DNA from: Candidatus Sedimenticola sp. (ex Thyasira tokunagai)
GTDB lineage: Bacteria > Pseudomonadota > Gammaproteobacteria > Chromatiales > Chromatiaceae
DNA length: 64,000 nucleotides
Assembly: GCA_037318855.1 (NCBI GenBank)
Contig: CP134874.1
Coordinates: forward strand, 1,364,598 to 1,428,597
Direction: 5' to 3'
Below are positions 1-7,661 of the stretch, piece after piece. Positions within the stretch are counted from its first letter, which is position 1. The number at the start of each line of letters is the position of its first letter. The notes below the pieces were generated by a model, which had not been told where the DNA came from, did not search any database, and saw nothing but the letters and a program-made list of their open reading frames with translations. A program made the translations under genes and the position numbers.

Positions 1-1069
1 CCGCCGAGATATATCTAACAGCCAATTGTTTAAAAAGATTTATACCCATGAATATGACCAATATGGTGGAGAGCCTTATGGGTTAATGGTTGGCTTGTTT
101 GAATTTGAAAATACCAACACTGATATTAGTTGGTTAACCACCATGGGACAAATTTCCAAAGCCGCCCATTGTCCATTTATTTCTTCGGTTGGACCGCAGT
201 TTTTCGTTAATGCCAATGATATTAATCAACTGGTTGATATTAAGGACTTGGTCGGTCATATGGCTCAAAGCAAGTTTGCCAAGTGGAACGAATTTAGAGA
301 TTCATCAGAAGCGGCTTATCTTGGTTTTACGGTGCCACGATTTATGGTTCGACGCCCTTATAGCGTAGAAGACAACCCGGTGGTCAATCTTAGTTACACT
401 GAAACTGTTGATAGTCATGAGCATTACAGTTGGGCCAACGCGGCGATGTTGTTTGCGCGTAATGTGGTTCAGTCTTATGAAAGTACCTCTTGGTGTCAGA
501 CCATTAGAGGCCCTAAGAATGGGGGGCAAATCAATAATTTGCCGAGGCATATATTTGATCACAATGGCTTAACCATGACCAAATCCCCGGTAGAAATTGT
601 ATTTCCTGATTATCGAGAATTAGATTTTTCCACTGCAGGTTTTATCCCTTTGGTTTATCAAAAAGAAACTGGTAACGCCTGTTTTTTCAGTAGCCAATCA
701 ATCAAAAAATCAAAGTGTTTTAAAGATTCGATTGATACCGAAAACTCACAGTTGGTCACCAACTTATCTTATACCTTGTCAATTACCATAATAGCCCATT
801 ATATCAAGTGCATCATGCGCGATAACATTGGCGGCACTGCTGATGCGTCTTATATTAATGATACCATCAGTAATTGGTTATCAAATTATGTGACCACAGT
901 GGCTAATCCTGATGACCTAACCCTTAGAAGTTATCCGTTTAAAGCCATTAGTGTTGAAACGGTTGAGCAAGAGGGCAGTGTCGGCTGGTATAACTGCATA
1001 GTAAAAGTGTCACCTCATCGTCAATTCGAAGGCTTAGACGTCGAACTGAGATTGGAAACCCAACTTTAA
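1..1069 (+). CDS. tssC: T6SS sheath large subunit TssC/VipB, 5' end outside window
   Basis: TssC pairs with TssB to form the contractile cytoplasmic sheath that drives the Hcp tube out of the cell. The reading frame is open from base 2, so the true start lies left of the window; the TTG at 26 is only the first internal start-like codon. The first residues read DISNSQLFKKIYTHEYDQYG followed by GGEPYG, the hallmark core segment of TssC. The C-terminus ends in a VELRLETQL-type beta strand typical of the family. About 355 residues are seen of a usual ~490. It is the first visible gene of a same-strand, AT-rich T6SS operon. Family assignment is secure; how far it extends left is unknown. Confidence 0.9.
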   Translation, partial: RRDISNSQLFKKIYTHEYDQYGGEPYGLMVGLFEFENTNTDISWLTTMGQISKAAHCPFISSVGPQFFVNANDINQLVDIKDLVGHMAQSKFAKWNEFRDSSEAAYLGFTVPRFMVRRPYSVEDNPVVNLSYTETVDSHEHYSWANAAMLFARNVVQSYESTSWCQTIRGPKNGGQINNLPRHIFDHNGLTMTKSPVEIVFPDYRELDFSTAGFIPLVYQKETGNACFFSSQSIKKSKCFKDSIDTENSQLVTNLSYTLSITIIAHYIKCIMRDNIGGTADASYINDTISNWLSNYVTTVANPDDLTLRSYPFKAISVETVEQEGSVGWYNCIVKVSPHRQFEGLDVELRLETQL

Positions 1070-1088
1070 TAAAGCGGAGAAACTTAAC

Positions 1089-1664
1089 ATGGCTGACATA
1101 ACTAGTATATGTAGTGCACACCAAGGTTTAAATTTTGAAAAAACCAACCAAAGACGTGTGGGGCATGTCACTTCATTAAAAATAGGCGATAAAGAGTATA
1201 AAAAGGACATGGCAGTCACGGTGCCTTCTGATATCGATGGCGATAAAGTTAAAGTGGTCGCGGTGATCGATGGTATATACTGGAACGGGGGGCATACCGA
1301 CGAAATATTAATTCATTGCCGGATATCCACCGCGAACAAAGTATCGAGCTTTTTATTATCACATGCTGAATTGAGTGATACCAGAGTGGAATTTGCGTTT
1401 GTGATTTATGAATACGACCCCGTTAAGGCAAAGTACTTTCCCTTTTTTCATACCAATGAAACGAACCTGAATGGTTTAGTCTCTAAAGATGATGGTAAGT
1501 TGAGACTGATAATTAGTAATGACCAAGAAGAGGATGTGGTATCGCCAAAAAACTTTAGGTTCTATCTTGGTGTTATGCCCTCTGAGAAAGAGCAAGGAGT
1601 GCATGTCGCGGGTGATGACAGCGCCAAACTTGTTAAGAAATGGGGCGTTACTGTCGCCGAATGA
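1089..1664 (+). CDS. T6SS operon protein of unknown family in the Hcp position
   Basis: I do not recognise this 191-residue protein from its sequence. It starts 19 bases after tssC with a good Shine-Dalgarno (gcggag) and is followed closely by tssK, the place where hcp is often found. It is soluble, has no signal peptide or membrane segment, and alternates short hydrophobic and charged stretches as expected for a mostly beta protein. A tube protein (Hcp-like) is the natural guess from position and size, but the usual Hcp N-terminal pattern is not visible. An accessory sheath or baseplate factor is the alternative. The CDS is certain; the role is inferred. Confidence 0.6.
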   Translation: MADITSICSAHQGLNFEKTNQRRVGHVTSLKIGDKEYKKDMAVTVPSDIDGDKVKVVAVIDGIYWNGGHTDEILIHCRISTANKVSSFLLSHAELSDTRVEFAFVIYEYDPVKAKYFPFFHTNETNLNGLVSKDDGKLRLIISNDQEEDVVSPKNFRFYLGVMPSEKEQGVHVAGDDSAKLVKKWGVTVAE

Positions 1665-1690
1665 TCGGTTAACTTTGCTGGGAGAATACC

Positions 1691-3031
1691 ATGTCGGGAA
1701 AACTTGCGCGGGTGCAATGGCAGTTGGGACAAACCTTGTTGCCACAGCACTTTGAAGCTCAAGAAGCATCCGTGTTAGCTGATAGTTTTATCAAATTTAG
1801 CCAACTGGGCAATCCGTTTTATGGGGTTATGCAATTGAGTTTTGACCAATCAGCATTAGTCGACGATATTGTCAGGGTGGACTGTTTCAGTTGTATTTTA
1901 AAAAGCGGTGAAACCATAGTCATTGGCGGCAATGCCGCGTTTATTCGTAATGAAGTGGTACTGCCTAGCGAGTCGTTAAATGTCAGTCTGTTTGTTGATA
2001 TTTATCAACCTCAAGTTACAGACTTAAAACATGATACGACCACTAGCCAATGTAGCGAAGCACAATTGGTGGACAAAAAATATTATCAAATTGACTTGGT
2101 ATCACTACCAAGTGCTCAAGACAGTAAGAGTGGTGAGATTGATGGGATTTTGTTAGAGCGATTTAAGTTGGTCGTATTTATCAAAACTGAAGATAAAAAC
2201 TGGTTGATTGACCAAACATACCTACCACCTATGGTGATTGTTGATAAGTCACCACTATTTGAGCGGCGTATAGACAAGATCAACGGGGTTTTAAATAGTT
2301 TCAGGTTAGAGCTTAAGCAGTATTTTCAATCAGATAACACCACTCAAGCCGGGCAGCTCAAACCCGGATTGCACAATTTGCTGGGGCAACTGTACAGTTG
2401 TCAAAGAATGCTAGAGCAGATCAAGGCAGTGGATAGCGAGATAGTGACTCATCCTTTTGAGTTATTCAGTCAGCTACAAAAACTCTATGTCGATTGCAAG
2501 CTTTATCATTATAGCTTGCCTGAAAATTTTGGCATTACTTATCGACATAAGGCGTTGGCAGAGGTTTTTGATCGACTGATTGAATTGCTGGAGCAGGTTA
2601 TATTGCTCAAAGAATATGATTATCAATGGCTTGGGTTAATCGAAACCAACGGAATTTATGCCACCAGACTAGAAGTAAACAAAGATGATCAAAAACGCAG
2701 TTATTATTTAGCGATATCTGCCGAAGATCAGGGGGTACTTAAACATCTGACGCCCCCCGAGCGGATCACCAGTATCGAGCGGGTTGCAGGTTTGTATCAA
2801 AACTTATGCGATGGTGTAGAGTTGGTTGCGGTGGATGATGACAGTATGACAGAGCGGGTCAGTCAGCTGGGTAATTTCACTTATTCAGCCAAATACTACC
2901 GGATAGTCGAGCGAGGCGAATGGAAAAATGTAGTGGCCGATAAAAGCTTTGGTTTTTATGGTCAAAGCAGTTATCGCGGATTTCACTTTCATTTAATTAT
3001 TGAGACACAACATTATGCGGCTCGTGGCTAA
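1691..3031 (+). CDS. tssK: T6SS baseplate protein TssK
   Basis: TssK is the trimeric baseplate adaptor that links the TssEFG wedge to the trans-envelope complex. The 446-residue length is normal. The N-terminus carries the family pattern VQWQLGQTLLPQHFEAQE (compare the usual W..G.fL.PQHFQ), and the middle has the FERRIDKINGVLNSF helix region. It is preceded by a GGAG ribosome-binding site. Its 3' end overlaps tssE, so translation is probably coupled. The family is recognised from these motifs, and the neighbouring tssE, tssF and tssG genes agree. Confidence 0.85.
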   Translation: MSGKLARVQWQLGQTLLPQHFEAQEASVLADSFIKFSQLGNPFYGVMQLSFDQSALVDDIVRVDCFSCILKSGETIVIGGNAAFIRNEVVLPSESLNVSLFVDIYQPQVTDLKHDTTTSQCSEAQLVDKKYYQIDLVSLPSAQDSKSGEIDGILLERFKLVVFIKTEDKNWLIDQTYLPPMVIVDKSPLFERRIDKINGVLNSFRLELKQYFQSDNTTQAGQLKPGLHNLLGQLYSCQRMLEQIKAVDSEIVTHPFELFSQLQKLYVDCKLYHYSLPENFGITYRHKALAEVFDRLIELLEQVILLKEYDYQWLGLIETNGIYATRLEVNKDDQKRSYYLAISAEDQGVLKHLTPPERITSIERVAGLYQNLCDGVELVAVDDDSMTERVSQLGNFTYSAKYYRIVERGEWKNVVADKSFGFYGQSSYRGFHFHLIIETQHYAARG

Positions 3032-3347
3032 GTTTTGCTCTGAATTGTCTCTAAAATCTGCACCATTGGCGGCCCATGTTCGCAGGCATGTTACTTCACT
3101 ATTAGATTCAACTGCCAAGTATAGCTCTTTTGAACAGCAGTTTGGTTTAACCTGTGAAATAGGCACCCGCCCATCTCCCGAGTTGATCGCTCGTTTAAGT
3201 GAAGACATTAAATTGCAAGTCAGTCGCTGGGAGAGTCGGCTTTTACTTGACGAAGTGTTATATGTCGAACGAGAAAATCAGGGGTTTATTCAATTGATAG
3301 GCAAAGTGGCCGAGCAACACTGCAAGATTGAGTTTGTTGTTAAATAA
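3015..3347 (+). CDS. tssE: T6SS baseplate wedge protein TssE (gp25-like)
   Basis: A small protein (about 110 residues) whose layout fits the phage gp25-like TssE family. It has an N-terminal VRRHVTSLLDSTA segment (family: helix then LLNTR), a middle segment SSFEQQFGL, and a C-terminal helix-strand LSEDIKLQVSRWESRLLLDE, where TssE normally has the fEPRL sheath-initiation motif. Here the motif reads WESRL, a divergent form. The ATG at 3015 overlaps the end of tssK by 17 bases; an in-frame TTG at 3000 is possible. Identification rests on the motif order plus the tssK/tssF context and is good but not certain. Confidence 0.7.
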   Translation: MRLVAKFCSELSLKSAPLAAHVRRHVTSLLDSTAKYSSFEQQFGLTCEIGTRPSPELIARLSEDIKLQVSRWESRLLLDEVLYVERENQGFIQLIGKVAEQHCKIEFVVK

Positions 3348-3358
3348 AGGGGCATACT

Positions 3359-3694
3359 ATGTGTACTTTAATTTGTACCATCGAACTAAATAAACATAAA
3401 GACAAAGGCATTACCATTAAGGTCGACGGTAAAGGCTGTAACGTCAAGCATGCCATACAGTTGACTAAAGACAGTATTACCATGACCAGTAATAATGGCG
3501 AAAATACCACGGTAATCACCCAAAAGGCCGACTCCATCAAACTTGATGACGGTGGAAAAGATGGCAGTGTTATTTGTATTGACAAAAAGAAAATTTCTAT
3601 CAATAGCGAAGAAATCATTTTGCAAGCTAGCGGCTGCATTAGAGTAGAAGGTAAGAAGGTTTATTTAGGGAAGCCGCCCCTGGACGAGTCATGA
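3359..3694 (+). CDS. Small beta-repeat protein, possible split T6SS spike extension
   Basis: This 111-residue protein is built of short alternating strands (GITIKVDGK, DSITMTSNN, KISINSEEIILQASG, CIRVEGKKVYLG), like the needle-forming beta-prism at the C-terminus of VgrG. The VgrG encoded further downstream ends soon after its core, so this may be a separately encoded spike segment. That is inference; no family was recognised. The start follows an AAAGGGG ribosome-binding site. The final residues and stop codon fall inside a copy of a dispersed repeat (about 3681-3743), so the natural C-terminus may have been replaced. No signal peptide or membrane segment. Confidence 0.6.
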   Translation: MCTLICTIELNKHKDKGITIKVDGKGCNVKHAIQLTKDSITMTSNNGENTTVITQKADSIKLDDGGKDGSVICIDKKKISINSEEIILQASGCIRVEGKKVYLGKPPLDES

Positions 3695-3743
3695 TTGCTT
3701 TACGCTGGATAAAATCTAACCAGACTTGATCAGAGCTTCCTTA
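3681..3743. repeat. Short copy of the TTAAGGAG palindromic dispersed repeat
   Basis: The stretch shares atg-ttgctttacgctgg-taaaatc and the end ctaaccagactt-atcagag-ttcctta with the longer element at 23949-24114, but lacks that element's central ~100 bases. Its right end (gacttgatcagagcttcctt) is the inverse of the longer element's left end, as expected for terminal inverted repeats. Its own left repeat is diverged (tggacgagtc in place of tgatcaagtc). It sits between the small spike-like gene and tssF, supplying the stop of the first and the leader of the second. Confidence 0.65.
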
Positions 3744-3756
3744 GGTTAATTTAAAT

Positions 3757-5301
3757 ATGTCAGATAACGCGCTAATTCATCAACAATATTTGCAACAACT
3801 ACAAGGGCTTGAAACATTTAGGCAAGCCTATCAAGAGGTGTTTCCGACCGCGGCGCTGGAGCGAGATGATCCAGAGCTTAAACGTTTAACCGAAGCCATT
3901 GCTTATTGTACTGCCCATGCCCAGCACAGTGCCCATTGTGCGCTACAGAGTCATCATCAAACGTTGGTTGAGCATATTCACCCTTATATGGTTTCACCTT
4001 TGGTGGCTAAAACCATTGTACAAGTGATCCCCGATGCTAAGTTACAGCAAAGTTACGAATTAGCTCCGGGTTGCCGTTTTGAACTCAATAGTGAAGAGCA
4101 AAGCAGTGCTGATTTTGTCACTTGTATGCCACTGACTATTTTGCCACTGCAATACCATCAATTTGAGTTGGCTAGCCAAGGGTCAAATAGACTTAAACTG
4201 ACCCTGGGTTTTAATGGGTTTGTTACCATGGAGCAGCAATCGCCAGAAATTCCGATATACCTTAATGTTTTAAATGACTTAAATGCTACTTTGGCGCTTT
4301 ATAATGCCCTTATAGCCGACGATGTGGTCGCTGAGCTATATTTTGAGGGGGAGCAAACCCCAAGATCTTGCCAACTTGGTCATAAATCTTGTCAATTTAG
4401 ACCGCGAATGCATCCGATAGAAACCATACGTAACGCGCTACATTTTCCATACGCACAGTTTTTTGTTTATGTTAGGTTACTTGAGACACCCGCTAAGTGG
4501 CGCTCGTTCAATTTGGTACTATCGATTAAGAGTCAACAGAGCTTGCAAAATATCAATCAGGACTGTTTTCGACCTTTTTGCACCCCAATGATCAACTTAA
4601 GCCAAAGGAATGCGCAGAATATTTGGTGTGATGGCACCAAGTCACAATACCCACTGTTGAATGAATATTTGACTGAGGACGCGGCAATACATTCAGTGTT
4701 GGGAGTCTATCAACAACTAAATGAACAAAAAACACCCTTGATCCCCAGTGTAGTCCACCAAGGCAACAATACATTTGCTTTATTGACTGGAACAAAAAAT
4801 AGGTTGCAAATAGACTTGTCCATTGCTGATGCTTTTACTAACCCACGATACGTCATTATTGATGCCTTGTGGTATCAACCAAATTTCAGTCGAGTGCTGT
4901 GGCAAAAACTCACGGTCATGCCTTATGACATTGATATTCCTGGCGTGCAATGGCAACTGAGTGAAGCACGGCAGCTTTGCGTGGTTCCCAGTGATGCTGA
5001 AGGTAAGTTAACCTTATTTGAATTGCTGGCTATCCGTTCAAACGAAGTGGTTAGCGCTGCGCTACTCACTCAATTATTTCACTTATTCAGTGCGACGTCA
5101 GCCGCTGAATTTGCCCCTGTGGTTGATGGTTTTATCGGAGTCAATGCCACAAGTGAACAGGCAAGCTTTGTGTTTGAAGTTGCTCTTGCTAACAGCAACA
5201 TGGCGATTGGCGAATTGTTTTTAGCTTACTTTCAAGCTGCAGCAAACGATTGGTTTGCAGTAGATAACATTCGTTTGACATTGGGTCAGGCGATCAAATG
5301 A
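3757..5301 (+). CDS. tssF: T6SS baseplate protein TssF
   Basis: TssF with TssG forms the wedge of the baseplate. The N-terminus fits the family: QYLQQLQGLETFRQAYQEVF, then DDPELKRLTEAIAYCTAHAQ (family: DP.VeRLle..AfL.ar) and HIHPYMVSPLVAKTIVQVIP (family: hl.P....P.pS...). At 514 residues it is shorter than common TssF (~600), matching the divergent nature of this operon. The start codon lies just after the dispersed-repeat remnant and has only a weak ribosome-binding site (AGG 12 bases upstream). Its stop overlaps the next start in an ATGA arrangement. Confidence 0.8.
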   Translation: MSDNALIHQQYLQQLQGLETFRQAYQEVFPTAALERDDPELKRLTEAIAYCTAHAQHSAHCALQSHHQTLVEHIHPYMVSPLVAKTIVQVIPDAKLQQSYELAPGCRFELNSEEQSSADFVTCMPLTILPLQYHQFELASQGSNRLKLTLGFNGFVTMEQQSPEIPIYLNVLNDLNATLALYNALIADDVVAELYFEGEQTPRSCQLGHKSCQFRPRMHPIETIRNALHFPYAQFFVYVRLLETPAKWRSFNLVLSIKSQQSLQNINQDCFRPFCTPMINLSQRNAQNIWCDGTKSQYPLLNEYLTEDAAIHSVLGVYQQLNEQKTPLIPSVVHQGNNTFALLTGTKNRLQIDLSIADAFTNPRYVIIDALWYQPNFSRVLWQKLTVMPYDIDIPGVQWQLSEARQLCVVPSDAEGKLTLFELLAIRSNEVVSAALLTQLFHLFSATSAAEFAPVVDGFIGVNATSEQASFVFEVALANSNMAIGELFLAYFQAAANDWFAVDNIRLTLGQAIK

Positions 5302-5774
5302 GTTATAAGCAATGGGGCGCATTGGCCAAGTTATTGACTGACATACGGCAAATTGCCATCAATTTTACCCCCACATCAGCTGGTCATGACCAACAGGACC
5401 AAATTGTAGCCGATAGGCGACGTATTCTATTGCTGGTCAAAAATTTTAAGCGTCAACTCATCGGGCCGCTTGGACAAAGCACTACCCATCAAGTAATCGT
5501 GCCATTGATATTCGCTTTGGACGAATGGTTAATTAAGCAATACTTTGTTAATCGCTATAATCAATGGCCATTGTTACAACGCAGTATTTTTAAAACAACT
5601 AATGGTGGTCGGTTGTTTTATCGTCGGCTTGACGGGCTGCTAATACAACAAAATGTACCCCGGTTTGTTTATCAAATTTACTATTTTTGGTTAAAATCCG
5701 GTTTTTGTGGGATGTATTATGATGCGCCACAAACAAGACAACAATACCTGCGAAAATTGAGTTCTTTATTATGA
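5298..5774 (+). CDS. tssL: TssL/DotU-type protein without membrane anchor
   Basis: TssL normally has a cytoplasmic DotU hook followed by one transmembrane helix and sits in the inner membrane with TssM. The DotU core is clear: PLIFALDEWLIKQYF (family: aLDEw), then W..LLQRSIF, TTNGGRLFYRRLDGL (family: gG..FF..L) and YQIYYFWLKSGFCGMYY (family: leLyylcL.lGF.G.Y). The 158-residue protein stops right after this core; no hydrophobic anchor follows. Either it works as a soluble adaptor, is anchored by a partner, or has lost its tail. It is coupled to tssF and tssG by ATGA overlaps at both ends. No tssM or tssJ lies in the window. Confidence 0.75.
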   Translation: MSYKQWGALAKLLTDIRQIAINFTPTSAGHDQQDQIVADRRRILLLVKNFKRQLIGPLGQSTTHQVIVPLIFALDEWLIKQYFVNRYNQWPLLQRSIFKTTNGGRLFYRRLDGLLIQQNVPRFVYQIYYFWLKSGFCGMYYDAPQTRQQYLRKLSSLL

Positions 5775-6688
5775 ACCCTGGACAGATAATGACTGATAGT
5801 GATTCGATGGTGAAAACCACCCAAGACACAGTGGATACGGCTGCATTTGAACAGCAAATATTAGCCAATTTACGTCGTTTTGACTTATTGGCATTGTTAC
5901 GGTTGTTATATCAAAATGACTATCAACGCGTATGGTTTAAAAGTCATGATAGTTTAGTTTCTGAAGCCAGAGTGATTCAAAGGATTGAATTTGATCCCGA
6001 GTTTGTGCTGATCACCCTTAATATTGGTTTACTCAGTGCCCAAAGCCCTTTGCCTGATTATTTCATGAAGATGAGAGATACGCTAATGGATAAGCAGACC
6101 GAGTTCACTCAATTTATTGGTTATTTTGACCATGTGCTGATCCAGCATTTGATCTACGGCATTTATCCACAACTTAACCGCAGTTGTTTTGGTCACTGGC
6201 CATCTTATCAGTTAAACACATTATTACTGACGAATGTCACCACCATCAGAACTCTACAGTTGATCTTTAGCGCAGTGTATCCAGAGTACCAAGTTAAATG
6301 CAGTAAAAACCCACATCAGCACTGCCAAATATTAGGTGAGCACTTCTTAGGCAATATTGAATTGGGTTGTAGTTATCGATTAGGAGACATTGGTTATAGC
6401 AACAAAAAAGGTATTATGGTGTGGTTAGACAAATGCCATGATGCCATATCGTTTGAACAAATAAACCAACGACATGAGCAGCATATTTTGCCCTTATTGA
6501 CACGCTGTTCATTGTGGTTGGATGTTAGGGTGCGGGGAGTGCTCAAGCCCCTTAGCATTGCCGATACGCCATTGGGATACCACCGTTTACAGACCACTTC
6601 TGAGCAGGGGTGGATGAAACTATTTTATGGGCAAACGTTTAACTTGGGAGTGGAAGATGACTGCGCCGGTGTACCAACTGATTGTTGA
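5771..6688 (+). CDS. tssG: T6SS baseplate protein TssG
   Basis: TssG completes the baseplate wedge with TssF. Visible family features in order are FDLLALLRLLY near residue 35 (family: ff..vRLL), then NIGLLSAQSPLPDYFMK (family: mGL.G..g.LP.y), then FTQFIGYFDHVLIQHLIYG (family: dFLdiFnhRl..Lfy). The length of 305 is slightly short for the family. The ATG at 5771 overlaps the tssL stop; an in-frame ATG at 5789 is a second choice. The 3' end overlaps the next gene by about 30 bases, typical of the compact packing of this operon. Confidence 0.8.
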   Translation: MNPGQIMTDSDSMVKTTQDTVDTAAFEQQILANLRRFDLLALLRLLYQNDYQRVWFKSHDSLVSEARVIQRIEFDPEFVLITLNIGLLSAQSPLPDYFMKMRDTLMDKQTEFTQFIGYFDHVLIQHLIYGIYPQLNRSCFGHWPSYQLNTLLLTNVTTIRTLQLIFSAVYPEYQVKCSKNPHQHCQILGEHFLGNIELGCSYRLGDIGYSNKKGIMVWLDKCHDAISFEQINQRHEQHILPLLTRCSLWLDVRVRGVLKPLSIADTPLGYHRLQTTSEQGWMKLFYGQTFNLGVEDDCAGVPTDC

Positions 6689-7661
6689 ATCAGTACAAAA
6701 CGCCAAACCCTATAATGGCGTGACAATAGACGAAGTGTTAACCGACATCGACAAAAGTCTCAATCGAGGCGAGTTAGGTGCGGTTGAGTGCAGTTGTTTT
6801 GACTTATTGTCAAACCACTGTAGTGACATTCGGGTGGTATCATTGTACTTGTATACGAGCATGTTATGGTTGACTAAAGCAGGGGTAGTCGAATTATTTC
6901 CTATCCTTAAATTGGTGCATCAACAGCACATTGAACAAGTTTTACCTGATGATTGCTCAGCAAGCAAAAAACTGATGATATTAGACAGTAACTTGGCTTT
7001 TTTATTTAAAAAGCTTAATCGCAAGATAGATTATTTTGCTCGCCAACAAAATATACAATTGTTAGATTGGTACGAGCAGCTTGACTATGAAGCACTTGAA
7101 CAAGTGCAGAGCGATGCTCAAGATTTTATTGATTTTGCTAGTGGTTTGTTATTAACCACTGAGCAGAACTCGATTGCGTTAATGCGGCGGTTTAAGCAAA
7201 CCATGAGTGATATCAGGTTAAAAGCGCCACAACAACCAGAAGAGGAACCGCTGCCACCTGCCGCGGTAAAAGAATTAGCTGTAGAGCCACCCGCACTACC
7301 AGTGACAGCATCGATAACCGCGGAATTAATGCTTGAGGAGCTTTCGTATCCACTTGAGCTATTGATTAAAAAACTCGGCGTGTTTCAAGTGTTGTTAACT
7401 CAGCAAAATCATATTAAAACTGCGGTGCTCATGACTGATATTTTGCAAACATTAGAAACCTTTGACCCCAGGGTCTATTTCCCCCAGTCATTTAAGCCTT
7501 TTGTCGAGGCTCAGGTGTTATACGGTGATCAACTGAAAGAGACAGAAATGTTAGCTCAGGAATATAGTACTCAAGCACTTAAAAAAATGTTACATCTTGA
7601 TTTGGATGCCTTTATCGACATTAAATTTGAATATTCACATGAAGGCGAGGCACCATTATGA
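6657..7661 (+). CDS. tssA: T6SS TssA/VasJ-like assembly protein
   Basis: TssA-class proteins cap and steer sheath-tube assembly. The N-terminus fits the ImpA-N domain: VQNAKPYNGVTIDEVLTDID, a short helix pair, then a DIRVVSLYLYTSMLW segment (family: s.DLRva..L). A proline-rich linker (about residues 205-225) leads to a C-terminal domain with FDPRVYFPQSFKPF, the FDP..Y.P..F signature of the VasJ-type branch. I chose the ATG at 6657, which has a GGGAG ribosome-binding site; an upstream in-frame start at 6627 would overlap tssG more. The stop overlaps vgrG by ATGA. Confidence 0.65.
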   Translation: MTAPVYQLIVESVQNAKPYNGVTIDEVLTDIDKSLNRGELGAVECSCFDLLSNHCSDIRVVSLYLYTSMLWLTKAGVVELFPILKLVHQQHIEQVLPDDCSASKKLMILDSNLAFLFKKLNRKIDYFARQQNIQLLDWYEQLDYEALEQVQSDAQDFIDFASGLLLTTEQNSIALMRRFKQTMSDIRLKAPQQPEEEPLPPAAVKELAVEPPALPVTASITAELMLEELSYPLELLIKKLGVFQVLLTQQNHIKTAVLMTDILQTLETFDPRVYFPQSFKPFVEAQVLYGDQLKETEMLAQEYSTQALKKMLHLDLDAFIDIKFEYSHEGEAPL

